Below, in pieces: positions 1-6,297 of a stretch of DNA of 40,495 nucleotides. Made by a program: the position numbers and the translations under genes. The notes under the pieces were generated by a model, which did no database searches, was not told where the DNA came from, and worked only from the letters and a program-made list of their open reading frames with translations. The DNA comes from Candidatus Heteroclostridium caecigallinarum (lineage in GTDB: Bacteria > Bacillota > Clostridia > Christensenellales > CAG-314). Location: positions 1 through 40,495 of the forward strand of contig CAJFSP010000010.1 of the NCBI GenBank assembly GCA_904419725.1. Reading direction: 5' to 3'. Numbering within the stretch: position 1 is the stretch's first letter; each line of letters begins with the position of its first letter.

Positions 1-84
1 GAGTTGGCTGCACAGAAATTTGAACGCGGGAAAAATTGGAAAGGGTATGAAGTTTATATCCCGCAATACTCCAAACCCGTTTAC
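1..84. repeat. Direct terminal repeat, left copy
   Basis: These 84 bases are identical, base for base, to 40412-40495. The repeat lies inside the coding frame of a small unknown gene. It cannot be extended because both copies stop at a window edge. An exact overlap of this kind is how assemblers usually write a path that closes on itself, but a true repeated gene would look the same. Confidence 0.97.
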
Positions 85-210
85 ATCGGATTGCCGTTGA
101 TTGTCTTGGTCAAAAACGGAGGGGCGCGGATATCAACGGCGGACGAAAGTCTTGATTATCTTGATTTTGAAAACGCAGAAAGCAATGCAAAAAGCCTGTA
201 TGAAAATTAA
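1..210 (+). CDS. Unknown small protein, 3' part (5' end cut by window edge)
   Basis: I do not recognise this protein. The frame is open from base 1 to a TAA at 208-210 and encodes 69 residues. Its missing start is supplied by the right end of the window: 40373-40411 encodes 13 residues in the same frame, giving an 82-residue protein if the ends join. The full protein starts with a charged helix-like segment, then a motif rich in aromatic residues (GYEVYIPQY), a hydrophobic strand (GLPLIVLV) and an acidic C-terminus. A terminator hairpin follows at 225-251 and the terminase-like gene lies 64 bases on. It is probably a phage or mobile-element accessory gene, judged only from that neighbour. Confidence 0.6.
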   Translation, partial: ELAAQKFERGKNWKGYEVYIPQYSKPVYIGLPLIVLVKNGGARISTADESLDYLDFENAESNAKSLYEN

Positions 211-224
211 AAAAATGCAAAATA

Positions 225-251
225 AAAGGCACTCGGTTGAGTGTCTTTTTT
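225..251 (+). terminator. Terminator after the 82-residue gene
   Basis: A 7-pair stem (GGCACTC with GAGTGTC, one G-U pair) has a GGTT loop and is followed by six T. It sits 15 bases after the stop codon at 208-210. Confidence 0.75.
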
Positions 252-274
252 AATGCTCAAAGGGAGGTGTTAGT

Positions 275-1198
275 TTGGGCAGACCGGGCAAATATGAAAC
301 GCACGTCTTGCCCAGGCTTGACGAGATAGCCGACTGGTGCAGGAACGGTGCGACAAACGCAGAGATAGCGGAAAGACTTGGAATAGCGATGTCGTCTTTT
401 TGCTATTATCAAAATAAACACGTGGAATTTTCGGAAGTCTTAAAAAAAACAAAAGACTTTGTCGACGGGCAAGTGGAAAACGCGCTTTTACAATCGGCGC
501 TTGCCGGAAATACCACGGCGCAAATTTTTTGGCTTAAAAACCGCAGACCGGATAAATGGCGTGACAAGATGGAAGTGAAAACAGAGACGGCGGACAAGCC
601 GGTCATAAACTTTACTTTCAAAGACTGCGCCGAAGAGGTGGAAAACGACGAAAGATACCGCGCGACGTGCACGAATCTCATCAATAAAGTGTGCCTGCGG
701 CTTCGCTATGAGGATTTGCCGGCGGAAAAGGCTGACCTCAACAAATGGCTTGCCGACACCAAAGAGCGGCTGTATCTCGGCGACAGAGACCTCAAAAAGG
801 TCAAAAAAGTTGTGCTTAAAATTCTAAACGGGAAAGTCCAGTATGAAAAACTGACCGCCGACGACATTTTGGACATGCTGGGCGAGGCGAACGTCCACAG
901 CGACGCGATTACCTTTCAGTCGGCGGTGATAGTCAGGCGCCAAAACTTTATAAAGGCGCTGACCTTTCTCGACGGAGTGGTGGCGATGACCGTGTTCAGA
1001 TATTACCCGACATGGACGGATTTTATTTTTGACGTCATCATCAACGCCACGCTGCTTGTCGGGGCGACATACTCGGCAATACTCAACTCAAAATCTTTTC
1101 TGCGCCGCAAAACGTCGGTGGTAGAAAATCAAAACATTTTCCTGTCAAAACGCATGGGACTGACAGACGAATATAACGGAAAAAGCGGGGCGCAATAA
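275..1198 (+). CDS. Phage terminase small-subunit-like protein with unknown C-terminal region
   Basis: The first ~100 of 307 residues resemble the DNA-binding part of small terminase subunits and related helix-turn-helix proteins. They open GRPGKYETHV, carry a helix-turn-helix (NAEIAERLGIAMSSF, about residues 28-43), and end with the AQIFWLKNRRPDKWRD segment typical of that family. In a phage this protein selects viral DNA for packaging. The remaining ~200 residues are not recognised. They are charged up to about residue 220, then hold two hydrophobic stretches (about 225-243 and 248-270) that could be membrane segments. The start is TTG at 275, chosen because GGGAGGTG lies 7-14 bases upstream and the family motif begins at residue 2. 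No large terminase, portal or integrase gene is nearby, so this is not a prophage in this window. It may be a remnant or a small mobile unit beside tRNA-Leu. Confidence 0.65.
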   Translation: MGRPGKYETHVLPRLDEIADWCRNGATNAEIAERLGIAMSSFCYYQNKHVEFSEVLKKTKDFVDGQVENALLQSALAGNTTAQIFWLKNRRPDKWRDKMEVKTETADKPVINFTFKDCAEEVENDERYRATCTNLINKVCLRLRYEDLPAEKADLNKWLADTKERLYLGDRDLKKVKKVVLKILNGKVQYEKLTADDILDMLGEANVHSDAITFQSAVIVRRQNFIKALTFLDGVVAMTVFRYYPTWTDFIFDVIINATLLVGATYSAILNSKSFLRRKTSVVENQNIFLSKRMGLTDEYNGKSGAQ

Positions 1199-1213
1199 CC
1201 CCGCTCTTTTTTT
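1184..1213 (+). terminator. Terminator overlapping the stop of the terminase-like gene
   Basis: AGCGGGG pairs with CCCCGCT across an 8-base loop that contains the TAA stop codon (1196-1198). Seven T follow. This is a strong Rho-independent terminator. Confidence 0.88.
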
Positions 1214-1244
1214 GTTTGGTGTGTCTTTTTTGTGCCTAGATAGA

Positions 1245-1299
1245 GAAAAACACAGCATATTGTGCAATAATCTTGAAGAAAAACACAACATATTGTGCT
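1245..1299 (-). repeat. Two 22-base direct repeats, possible tandem terminators of tRNA-Leu
   Basis: Copies at 1245-1266 and 1278-1299 differ at two positions (G/A at the tenth base, and the last base). Read on the minus strand, each is a short hairpin, CACAA-TATG-TTGTG in the better copy, followed by TTTTT. The better copy is the one nearest the 3' end of tRNA-Leu; with A-U and G-U pairs it can extend to about 9 pairs. The second copy has a C-A mismatch at the loop. The position and the T-tails suggest two weak terminators in a row. Confidence 0.6.
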
Positions 1300-1308
1300 T
1301 TTTGTGCT

Positions 1309-1391
1309 TGGTGCGGATAAAGGGACTTGAACCCCCACGTCTAGGACACCAGATCCTAAGTCTGGCGCGTCTGCCATTCCGCCATATCCGC
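1309..1391 (-). tRNA. tRNA-Leu (anticodon UAG)
   Basis: On the minus strand the sequence begins GCGGATATGGCGGAATGGCA and folds as a cloverleaf with a long variable arm, as expected for leucine tRNA. The anticodon loop reads CTTAGGA, giving UAG, which decodes CUN codons. The acceptor stem is GCGGATA with TATCCGC, and the CCA end is encoded (TGG at 1309-1311 on the plus strand). Phage-like genes lie just beyond its 3' end, a common integration site, but I found no second copy of the tRNA 3' end in the window. Confidence 0.95.
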
Positions 1392-1405
1392 TTAATAAAA
1401 AACAT

Positions 1406-1429
1406 TCACAAATGATTTACCATTTGTGA
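1406..1429 (-). promoter_or_regulatory. Hairpin with T-run in the tRNA-Leu leader
   Basis: TCACAAATG and CATTTGTGA form a perfect 9-pair stem with a 6-base loop. On the minus strand a run of six T follows within a few bases, so it looks like a terminator. It lies between the likely promoter and the 5' end of tRNA-Leu. It may be an attenuator, a processing signal or an operator. Confidence 0.6.
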
Positions 1430-1447
1430 TTGCCCTTTGCATTGATT

Positions 1448-1476
1448 ATATTAAATTAAATGACTGTAATTGTCAA
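1448..1476 (-). promoter_or_regulatory. Probable promoter of tRNA-Leu
   Basis: On the minus strand there is a perfect TTGACA (1471-1476) and, after 17 bases, TAATAT (1448-1453). An alternative -10, TATAAT at 1445-1450, has a less usual 20-base spacing. Confidence 0.6.
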
Positions 1477-1522
1477 TGATTTAAATTTAACAAAATTTTA
1501 TTAAAAATTTTTAAATTTTTTA

Positions 1523-1551
1523 TTGATAATTTGATTTAAACAATGTATAAT
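1523..1551 (+). promoter_or_regulatory. Promoter of the SDR-oxoamine synthase operon
   Basis: TTGATA (1523-1528) and TATAAT (1546-1551) are separated by 17 bases. Transcription would start near 1558, about 47 bases before the ATG at 1605. Confidence 0.8.
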
Positions 1552-1604
1552 ATCCAAAAATGAAAACCTTTGAAAACTTTTTTATTTTTAGGAGCAAAGG
1601 TTTA

Positions 1605-2387
1605 ATGAAAAAAGTAGTTGTGATAAGCGGCGCGAGCAGCGGAATAGGATTTGAAACGGCAAATTTTCTTACGGAAAGAGGATATGTTGTTTACGGATTG
1701 TCGCGCAGAGATTTTGAAACGGAAAAATTCAACTTTATAAAGTGCGACGTGTGCAATTAAGAAGAAGTAAAACGCGTTTTTGAAAGCATTTTTCAAAAGG
1801 AAGGGCAAATTGACGTTTTGATAAATAATGCCGGAATGGGAATAAGCGGCGCCATAGAATACGCACCGAAAAAAGACGTTGAGGCTATTTTTGACGTGAA
1901 TGTAAATGCCGTAATCAATGTCAGCGGTGAGGCGCTTAAATATCTGAGAAAAACTCAGGGGAGAATAATCAACGTTTCGTCTGTGGCAAGCGTTGTGCCT
2001 ATTCCTTTTCAGGCGTGTTACAGCGCGACAAAAGCAGCGGTTGAAAGTTTTTCTTTCGCGTTAAGCAACGAAGTAAAACCGCAAAAGGTCAAAGTATGCT
2101 GTGTCAGGCCTGGGGACACGAAAACGGGATTTACCGCGGCTCGTGTCAAAAACGCTGTGACTGACGATGCTTACGGCGACAGAATTGAAAAAAGCGTTGC
2201 CAAAATGGAAAAGGACGAAATGAAAGGAAAAGATCCTGTTTCGGTTTCCAAAGTAATTTACAAATGCATGAAAAAACGCAATCCGCCGCTTGTCTGCACA
2301 GTGGGATTTGGGTACAAATTTTTGTGCGTGCTTGCCAAATTGCTTCCCCAAAAATTGGTAAATTACATTGTTTACAAACTTTATTGA
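1605..2387 (+). pseudogene. Short-chain dehydrogenase/reductase, interrupted by an in-frame stop
   Basis: The frame from ATG 1605 to TGA 2385-2387 encodes a complete classical SDR except for a TAA at 1758-1760 (codon 52). Before the stop is the NAD(P)-binding motif SGASSGIG near the N-terminus. After it, in the same frame, come NNAG, a serine in NVSS, the catalytic YSATK motif, and a C-terminal hydrophobic tail. The stop falls where relatives have a variable residue just before a helix, so a one-base change could create or repair it. The start is set by AGGAG 10 bases upstream of 1605. A restart at ATG 1818 would lack the cofactor site. It shares an operon with the oxoamine synthase 11 bases downstream, so its ancestral job may have been to reduce that enzyme's 3-keto product (3-ketosphinganine reductase-like). 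That role is inference. Confidence 0.85.
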
Positions 2388-2398
2388 GGAGAGAAAAA

Positions 2399-3592
2399 AT
2401 GGATTTGTTTGCAAAAACCGCCGGAGTACAAATTTACGATACGGCGAAAGAAAAAGGGGTTTATCCGTATTTTCACGAATTGTGTTCGGGACAAAACACT
2501 GTCGTTGACATGGAAGGCAAAAAAACAATCATGATTGGCTCAAACAACTATTTGGGACTTACATCGCATCCCGAAGTAGTCAATGCCGGAATAGAGGCTT
2601 TGAAAAAATACGGCAGCGGCTGCAGCGGTTCGAGGTTTCTCAACGGAACGCTTGACATTCACGTAAAGCTTGAAAAGGAACTTGCCGACTTTTTGCACAA
2701 AGAGGCGTGCATGACTTTTTCGACGGGATTTCAAAGCAACTTGGGCATTATCAGCGCGCTGTGCGGCAGACACGACGTAGTTTTGTGCGACAAGGAAAAC
2801 CACGCGAGCATTTACGACGCGATAAAACTCAGTTATGCAAAAATGATTCGTTATGAGCATAACGACATGAATGACCTTGAAACAAAGCTCAAAACAGTGC
2901 CTGAAAACGCAGGCGTTTTGATAGTTACCGACGGCGTTTTCAGCATGAGCGGCGACATATGCAAGCTGCCTGAAATTGTGGAATTGGCAAAAAAATACGG
3001 CGCGAGAGTAATGGTTGACGACGCGCACGGACTCGGAGTTTTGGGAAAAAACGGCAGGGGGACTGCAGAGCATTTCGGGCTTGAAGACCAAGTCGACATT
3101 ATCATGGGTACTTTCAGCAAATCGCTTGCGTCGCTTGGCGGATATCTGGCAAGCAGCGAAAGGGTGGTAGAATATGTTAAACATTGTTCAAGACCTTACA
3201 TATTCAGCGCAAGCATAACGCCGGCTTCGGTTGCCTGTGCCAGACAGTCGCTGAAAATTTTGAGGGAAGAGCCGCAAAGGGTAAAGGCATTAAACGATAT
3301 CGCCGATTATATGCGTGCGGGACTTAAAAAACTTGGCGTTGACATAATCGAAGGTCATACGCCGATAATACCTATTTATGTCTATAAAGACGAGCATGCT
3401 TTTGTTGCCTGCAAAATGTTGTTGGAAATGGGGGTTTACGTCAATCCGGTGGTTTCGCCTGCTACGCCTGTAGGTTACGCTTTGTTGAGGACTTCTTATA
3501 CGGCAACCCACACAAAAGAGCAGATGGACGAAGCTATGCTTAAAATAAAACAAGTCATCGATACTTTGGGTATTAAAAAACCAAACAATTAA
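2399..3592 (+). CDS. Alpha-oxoamine synthase, serine palmitoyltransferase-like
   Basis: This 397-residue pyridoxal-phosphate enzyme belongs to the alpha-oxoamine synthases, which condense an amino acid with an acyl-CoA and release CO2. The cofactor lysine is K241 in GTFSKSLASLGG, with D207 and H210 in VDDAH and the stacking histidine H135 in NHAS. Several features point to serine palmitoyltransferase rather than AONS or 2-amino-3-ketobutyrate ligase: GVYPYF near residue 20, GCSGSRFLNGTLDIH at 74-88, RPYIFSASITPAS, and a VNPVVSPATP segment near the C-terminus. These resemble Bacteroides-type enzymes as I remember them. It would make 3-ketosphinganine, the first step of sphingolipid synthesis. 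The start ATG 2399 has GAGGAGAG just upstream. The partner reductase upstream is broken, and the region is AT-richer than its neighbours, so horizontal acquisition is plausible. Other acyl or amino acid substrates remain possible. Confidence 0.8.
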   Translation: MDLFAKTAGVQIYDTAKEKGVYPYFHELCSGQNTVVDMEGKKTIMIGSNNYLGLTSHPEVVNAGIEALKKYGSGCSGSRFLNGTLDIHVKLEKELADFLHKEACMTFSTGFQSNLGIISALCGRHDVVLCDKENHASIYDAIKLSYAKMIRYEHNDMNDLETKLKTVPENAGVLIVTDGVFSMSGDICKLPEIVELAKKYGARVMVDDAHGLGVLGKNGRGTAEHFGLEDQVDIIMGTFSKSLASLGGYLASSERVVEYVKHCSRPYIFSASITPASVACARQSLKILREEPQRVKALNDIADYMRAGLKKLGVDIIEGHTPIIPIYVYKDEHAFVACKMLLEMGVYVNPVVSPATPVGYALLRTSYTATHTKEQMDEAMLKIKQVIDTLGIKKPNN

Positions 3593-3594
3593 AA

Positions 3595-3623
3595 AAAGCC
3601 GCTTTTGCGGCTTTAATTTTTTT
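3595..3623. terminator. Bidirectional terminator between oxoamine synthase and sugar kinase
   Basis: AAAGCCGC and GCGGCTTT form an 8-pair stem with a TTTT loop, flanked by A-runs on the left and T-runs on the right. It serves the rightward gene ending at 3592 and the leftward gene ending at 3613, whose stop codon overlaps the stem. Confidence 0.88.
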
Positions 3624-4524
3624 CAATAGTTTTTTTAAGTTCTTCGATTTGGCGCAGGGACGGCAAAAAATCTATCGCGCCTTTCCCCAAAGTGTTAAGC
3701 GCGCCGGCGCAGTTGCCGAAAAGCAATGCGTCGTTTAAAAATTCATCCGACCATGTGGATTTTGAAATGCCGTCAAGTTTTGAAAGCACAGCGGCGAAAA
3801 ACGCGTCGCCTGCTCCTGTCGTGTCGGCGGGGACCACCGCCTTTACGGGGACGGTTGCCGTTTTGCCGCGGAAATACCATTTGCTGCCTTTTTCTCCCAT
3901 GGTGACGCATATCAGTTTTTCGCTGTTACGGCCGATGTACGGACTTCCGAATATCACGGCTTCGTCTTCCGAAAATTTCACTATATCGGCATGTGTTATT
4001 ATCTGCCCGAATGCGTCAGCGGCGGCGCGCCGGTTTTTGAACAGGCTCTCTCTGTAATTGACGTCGAAGGCTACCGCCTTTCCCGCTTCTTTGGCTCTTT
4101 TCGCGAGAGCGGCGGCGTATTTAACGCCGCGTTTTTCACGCAGCATGAGCGAACCTATAACAATTATGTCGGCCGCCATCAACACGTCTTTTTTTATTTT
4201 CGGCATGCGGGTGTCCGCCGTACCGCTGCCGTAGAAACAAAAAGTTCTTTCTCCGCTTTCACCGTGCGAAACAAACGACAGCGTAGTGGCGCGTTTTTTA
4301 TCCCTTGCGAGCAGAAGACAGTCGAATTGTTTTTCTTCGGCTGTTTCAGCCAAAAAATCGCCGGGGATGTCGGCGCCCGCGCATCCTGCGAAGCCCGCTT
4401 GTTTGCCCAGCGCTTTCACGGCGCACGCCACGTTGAAAGGGGCGCCGCCCGCTTTCATTTCATAAACGTTTTTTTCTTCCGCCGGCATCATGTCGACGAG
4501 AATCTCTCCCGCGCAGAAAATCAT
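3613..4524 (-). CDS. PfkB-family carbohydrate kinase (fructokinase-like)
   Basis: This 303-residue protein is a ribokinase/PfkB-family sugar kinase, which transfers phosphate from ATP to a sugar in the cytoplasm. The N-terminal family motif is GGAPFNVACAVKALGKQAGF (about residues 25-44). The C-terminal signature DTTGAGDAFFAAVL carries the catalytic aspartate and anion hole. The fold order and length match bacterial fructokinases, but the substrate cannot be fixed from sequence. The start ATG 4522-4524 has GGGGAAG just upstream and matches the family N-terminus; the frame runs further upstream into tRNA-Lys and cannot code there. It lies 61 bases after tRNA-Lys on the same strand, with a hairpin between them, and no separate promoter is evident, so it may be read from the tRNA promoter. 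Confidence 0.88.
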   Translation of the reverse strand: MIFCAGEILVDMMPAEEKNVYEMKAGGAPFNVACAVKALGKQAGFAGCAGADIPGDFLAETAEEKQFDCLLLARDKKRATTLSFVSHGESGERTFCFYGSGTADTRMPKIKKDVLMAADIIVIGSLMLREKRGVKYAAALAKRAKEAGKAVAFDVNYRESLFKNRRAAADAFGQIITHADIVKFSEDEAVIFGSPYIGRNSEKLICVTMGEKGSKWYFRGKTATVPVKAVVPADTTGAGDAFFAAVLSKLDGISKSTWSDEFLNDALLFGNCAGALNTLGKGAIDFLPSLRQIEELKKTIEKN

Positions 4525-4547
4525 AGTTTCTTCCCCGTATGAAAATA

Positions 4548-4579
4548 CCCGCCGGGTATCATAAGTAACCGCCGGCGGG
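4548..4579 (-). promoter_or_regulatory. GC-rich hairpin between tRNA-Lys and the sugar kinase
   Basis: CCCGCCGG and CCGGCGGG form a perfect 8-pair stem with a 16-base loop. Only a weak TATTTTC follows on the minus strand, so it may be a leaky terminator, or a processing or stabilising hairpin at the 5' end of the kinase message. Confidence 0.5.
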
Positions 4580-4585
4580 CATGCT

Positions 4586-4661
4586 TGGTACACCATCAGG
4601 GACTCGAACCCTGGACCCATTGATTAAGAGTCAATTGCTCTACCAACTGAGCTAATGGTGC
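4586..4661 (-). tRNA. tRNA-Lys (anticodon CUU)
   Basis: On the minus strand the gene starts GCACCATTAGCTCAGTTGGT and folds as a standard 76-base cloverleaf including an encoded CCA. The anticodon loop CTCTTAA gives CUU, which reads AAG. The T-arm GGTTCGAGTCC is canonical. The first acceptor pair is G-U. Confidence 0.96.
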
Positions 4662-4679
4662 TCGGATATTCGCTTAGGT

Positions 4680-4708
4680 ATTATAGTAAAAAAAAATCGC
4701 GTTGTCAA
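4680..4708 (-). promoter_or_regulatory. Promoter of tRNA-Lys
   Basis: On the minus strand a perfect TTGACA (4703-4708) and a perfect TATAAT (4680-4685) are separated by 17 bases. The start point would be about 12 bases upstream of the tRNA. Confidence 0.9.
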
Positions 4709-4732
4709 CAAAAAGCAAACTTTATTTTTTGC

Positions 4733-4761
4733 TTGCGCGCGGAGTAAAATAAGTGTACAAT
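4733..4761 (+). promoter_or_regulatory. Possible promoter of the hydrolase-flavoprotein pair
   Basis: TTGCGC (4733-4738) and TACAAT (4756-4761) are 17 bases apart. The -35 is weak. It is well placed for the ATG at 4789. Confidence 0.55.
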
Positions 4762-4788
4762 AAAAAAAACTTTTGGAGAATTTCTGAA

Positions 4789-5337
4789 ATGAAAAAAACT
4801 GCTGTACTTGTCGTTGATATGCTCAACGATTTCGTAACGGGCGCTCTCAAATGCGACAGGGGGCTGGCGATTGTGCCAAACGTGAAAAAATTGCTTGACG
4901 CCGCCAGAAAAAACGGCGTCGACGTCATTTTTTGCAACGACGCCCATATCAAAGGCGTGGACCATGAACTGAAACTTTGGGGCGACCACGCTATAGCGGG
5001 CACCAAAGGGGCGGAGGTTATTCCCGAACTCGGTCCTTGCGACGGCGATTATACCGTACCTAAACGCAGATACAGCGGTTTTTTCCGTACCGATTTGGAA
5101 TTGCTGCTTGACGAACTCGGCGTCGAGAGAGTGCTTCTCACCGGGCTTCACACCCATATGTGCGTAAGGCACACCGCAGCCGACGCTTATTGCCTCGGTT
5201 ATGACGTGGCGGTGGCTTCAGACTGCACCGATTCGTTCACCGAAGCCGACTATAATTACGGCATTGAGTATCTTAAAAGCGTTTACGGCGCCGATGTGCG
5301 TTCGTCCGACGAATGGATAGCGGAAATGAGCAAATAA
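4789..5337 (+). CDS. Isochorismatase-superfamily cysteine hydrolase, nicotinamidase-like
   Basis: This 182-residue cytoplasmic protein has the catalytic triad of the family: D10 in VVDMLNDF, K92 in VPKRRYSGF and C125 in GLHTHMCVRHTA. It also has residues placed like the metal site of nicotinamidases: D51 and H53 in CNDAH, and H68 in WGDHAIAGT. Nicotinamidases hydrolyse nicotinamide to nicotinate for NAD salvage, so that is the most likely reaction, but other amide substrates are possible. The start is ATG 4789, with TTGGAGA about 10 bases upstream and a sequence that begins directly with the first beta strand. The flavoprotein gene follows after 22 bases and is probably co-transcribed. Confidence 0.85.
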   Translation: MKKTAVLVVDMLNDFVTGALKCDRGLAIVPNVKKLLDAARKNGVDVIFCNDAHIKGVDHELKLWGDHAIAGTKGAEVIPELGPCDGDYTVPKRRYSGFFRTDLELLLDELGVERVLLTGLHTHMCVRHTAADAYCLGYDVAVASDCTDSFTEADYNYGIEYLKSVYGADVRSSDEWIAEMSK

Positions 5338-5359
5338 AGGAAAATCGAAAGAGGGTTAT

Positions 5360-5980
5360 ATGAAAGTTTTGCTGGTAAACGGCAGTCCCAACAAAAACGG
5401 CTGCACTTTCACGGCCCTTTCGGAAGTGGCGGCGCAACTGGAAAAAGACGGCGTAGGGGCTGAAATTCTTCATCTCGGCAAACAGCCGATTAACGACTGC
5501 GTCGATTGCGGCTTCTGTTTCAAAAACGGCAAGTGCGTTTTCGGCGACATCGTTAACGAAACGGCAGCCAGGCTCGGCGAGTTTGACGGTTTTGTTTTCG
5601 GCGCGCCCGTTTATTACGCCGGACCGTCTGCGAGACTGCTGGCTTTTATGGACAGGCTGTTCTATTCCGCCGGCGGCAAACTGGCGTACAAACCGGCCGC
5701 CGCTGTTGTGTCGTGCAGACGCGGCGGCTCAACCGCTTCGTTTGACAGAATCAATAAGTATTTCACTATAAACAATATGCCGGTGGTGTCGTCGCAGTAT
5801 TGGAACCAGGTGCACGGAAACACGCCGGAAGAAGTCCGGAAAGACGAAGAGGGCATGCAGACCATGCGCAGGCTCGGCAGGAATATGGCGTGGCTGCTCA
5901 AATGTATCGGTTGCGGCAGAAGCAACGGCGTAAACGTGCCGGATGCCGAAACCGTCGTGAGAACAAACTTTATAAAATAA
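5360..5980 (+). CDS. Iron-sulfur flavoprotein / NADPH-dependent FMN reductase family
   Basis: This 206-residue protein has a flavodoxin-like fold. The FMN phosphate loop is GSPNKNGCT (residues 8-16) and the flavin-contact segment is FGAPVYYAGPS (about 78-88). A compact cysteine cluster C47-x2-C50-x2-C53-x5-C59 matches the motif that binds a 4Fe-4S cluster in archaeal and clostridial iron-sulfur flavoproteins. It probably carries electrons or reduces small oxidants in the anaerobic cytoplasm. The C-terminal part has two further cysteines in KCIGCG. The start ATG 5360 has AGAGGG about 7 bases upstream. It follows the cysteine hydrolase in the same direction and is closed by a terminator. Confidence 0.87.
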   Translation: MKVLLVNGSPNKNGCTFTALSEVAAQLEKDGVGAEILHLGKQPINDCVDCGFCFKNGKCVFGDIVNETAARLGEFDGFVFGAPVYYAGPSARLLAFMDRLFYSAGGKLAYKPAAAVVSCRRGGSTASFDRINKYFTINNMPVVSSQYWNQVHGNTPEEVRKDEEGMQTMRRLGRNMAWLLKCIGCGRSNGVNVPDAETVVRTNFIK

Positions 5981-6003
5981 AACCGCCGCAAACGGCGGTT
6001 TTT
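5981..6003 (+). terminator. Terminator after the flavoprotein gene
   Basis: AACCGCCG and CGGCGGTT pair perfectly around a CAAA loop, followed by five T. It begins at the base after the stop codon. Confidence 0.88.
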
Positions 6004-6087
6004 CGCTTTTCAGCGGTTTTATTACCCGTTGCGGTTAAAAAAATAAAACCGAACGCCAAATTTCTATAAAAAATTATCGAATTTCAG

Positions 6088-6116
6088 TTGCAAAGAGAAA
6101 TTTCCTGTGATATAAT
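6088..6116 (+). promoter_or_regulatory. Promoter of tRNA-Gly
   Basis: TTGCAA (6088-6093) and TATAAT (6111-6116) lie 17 bases apart, with TGTGA just before the -10. The start point would be about 9 bases before the tRNA. Confidence 0.85.
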
Positions 6117-6131
6117 CTCACTTGCAATCGC

Positions 6132-6206
<75 letters not shown>

Positions 6207-6232
6207 TTGTCGCCGTAGGCGATAACATAAAG

Positions 6233-6269
6233 CATCCATTTGAGCGAGTCAAGTGGGTGTTTTATTTTT
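6233..6269 (+). terminator. Terminator of tRNA-Gly
   Basis: An 11-pair stem (6233-6243 with 6249-6259, two G-U pairs) has a 5-base loop and is followed by TTTTATTTTT. Confidence 0.75.
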
Positions 6270-6272
6270 GCT

Positions 6273-6296
6273 AAAAAAAAGACCTCCGCTGAGGTC
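6273..6296 (-). terminator. Terminator of the small membrane protein gene
   Basis: GACCTC and GAGGTC pair around a 4-base loop. On the minus strand eight T follow the stem. It lies directly after the stop codon at 6298-6300. Confidence 0.8.
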
Positions 6297-6297
6297 T

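Larger units (their letters stand above)
1392..1604. other. AT-rich divergent intergenic region
   Basis: This stretch separates tRNA-Leu (leftward) from the dehydrogenase operon (rightward). It holds a hairpin at 1406-1429, a leftward promoter at about 1448-1476 and a rightward promoter at 1523-1551. I see no coding sequence in it. Confidence 0.7.

Noticed and set aside
1309..1391. tRNA-Leu as a used phage attachment site
   Set aside because: No integrase is present, and no second copy of the tRNA 3' end was seen in the window, so integration there is only a possibility.
1758..1760. TAA read as a sense codon (recoding)
   Set aside because: TAA ends many clearly complete genes in this window (for example rpsP, hslV, ackA's neighbours and comM), so genome-wide reassignment is excluded. 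No special downstream structure was seen.
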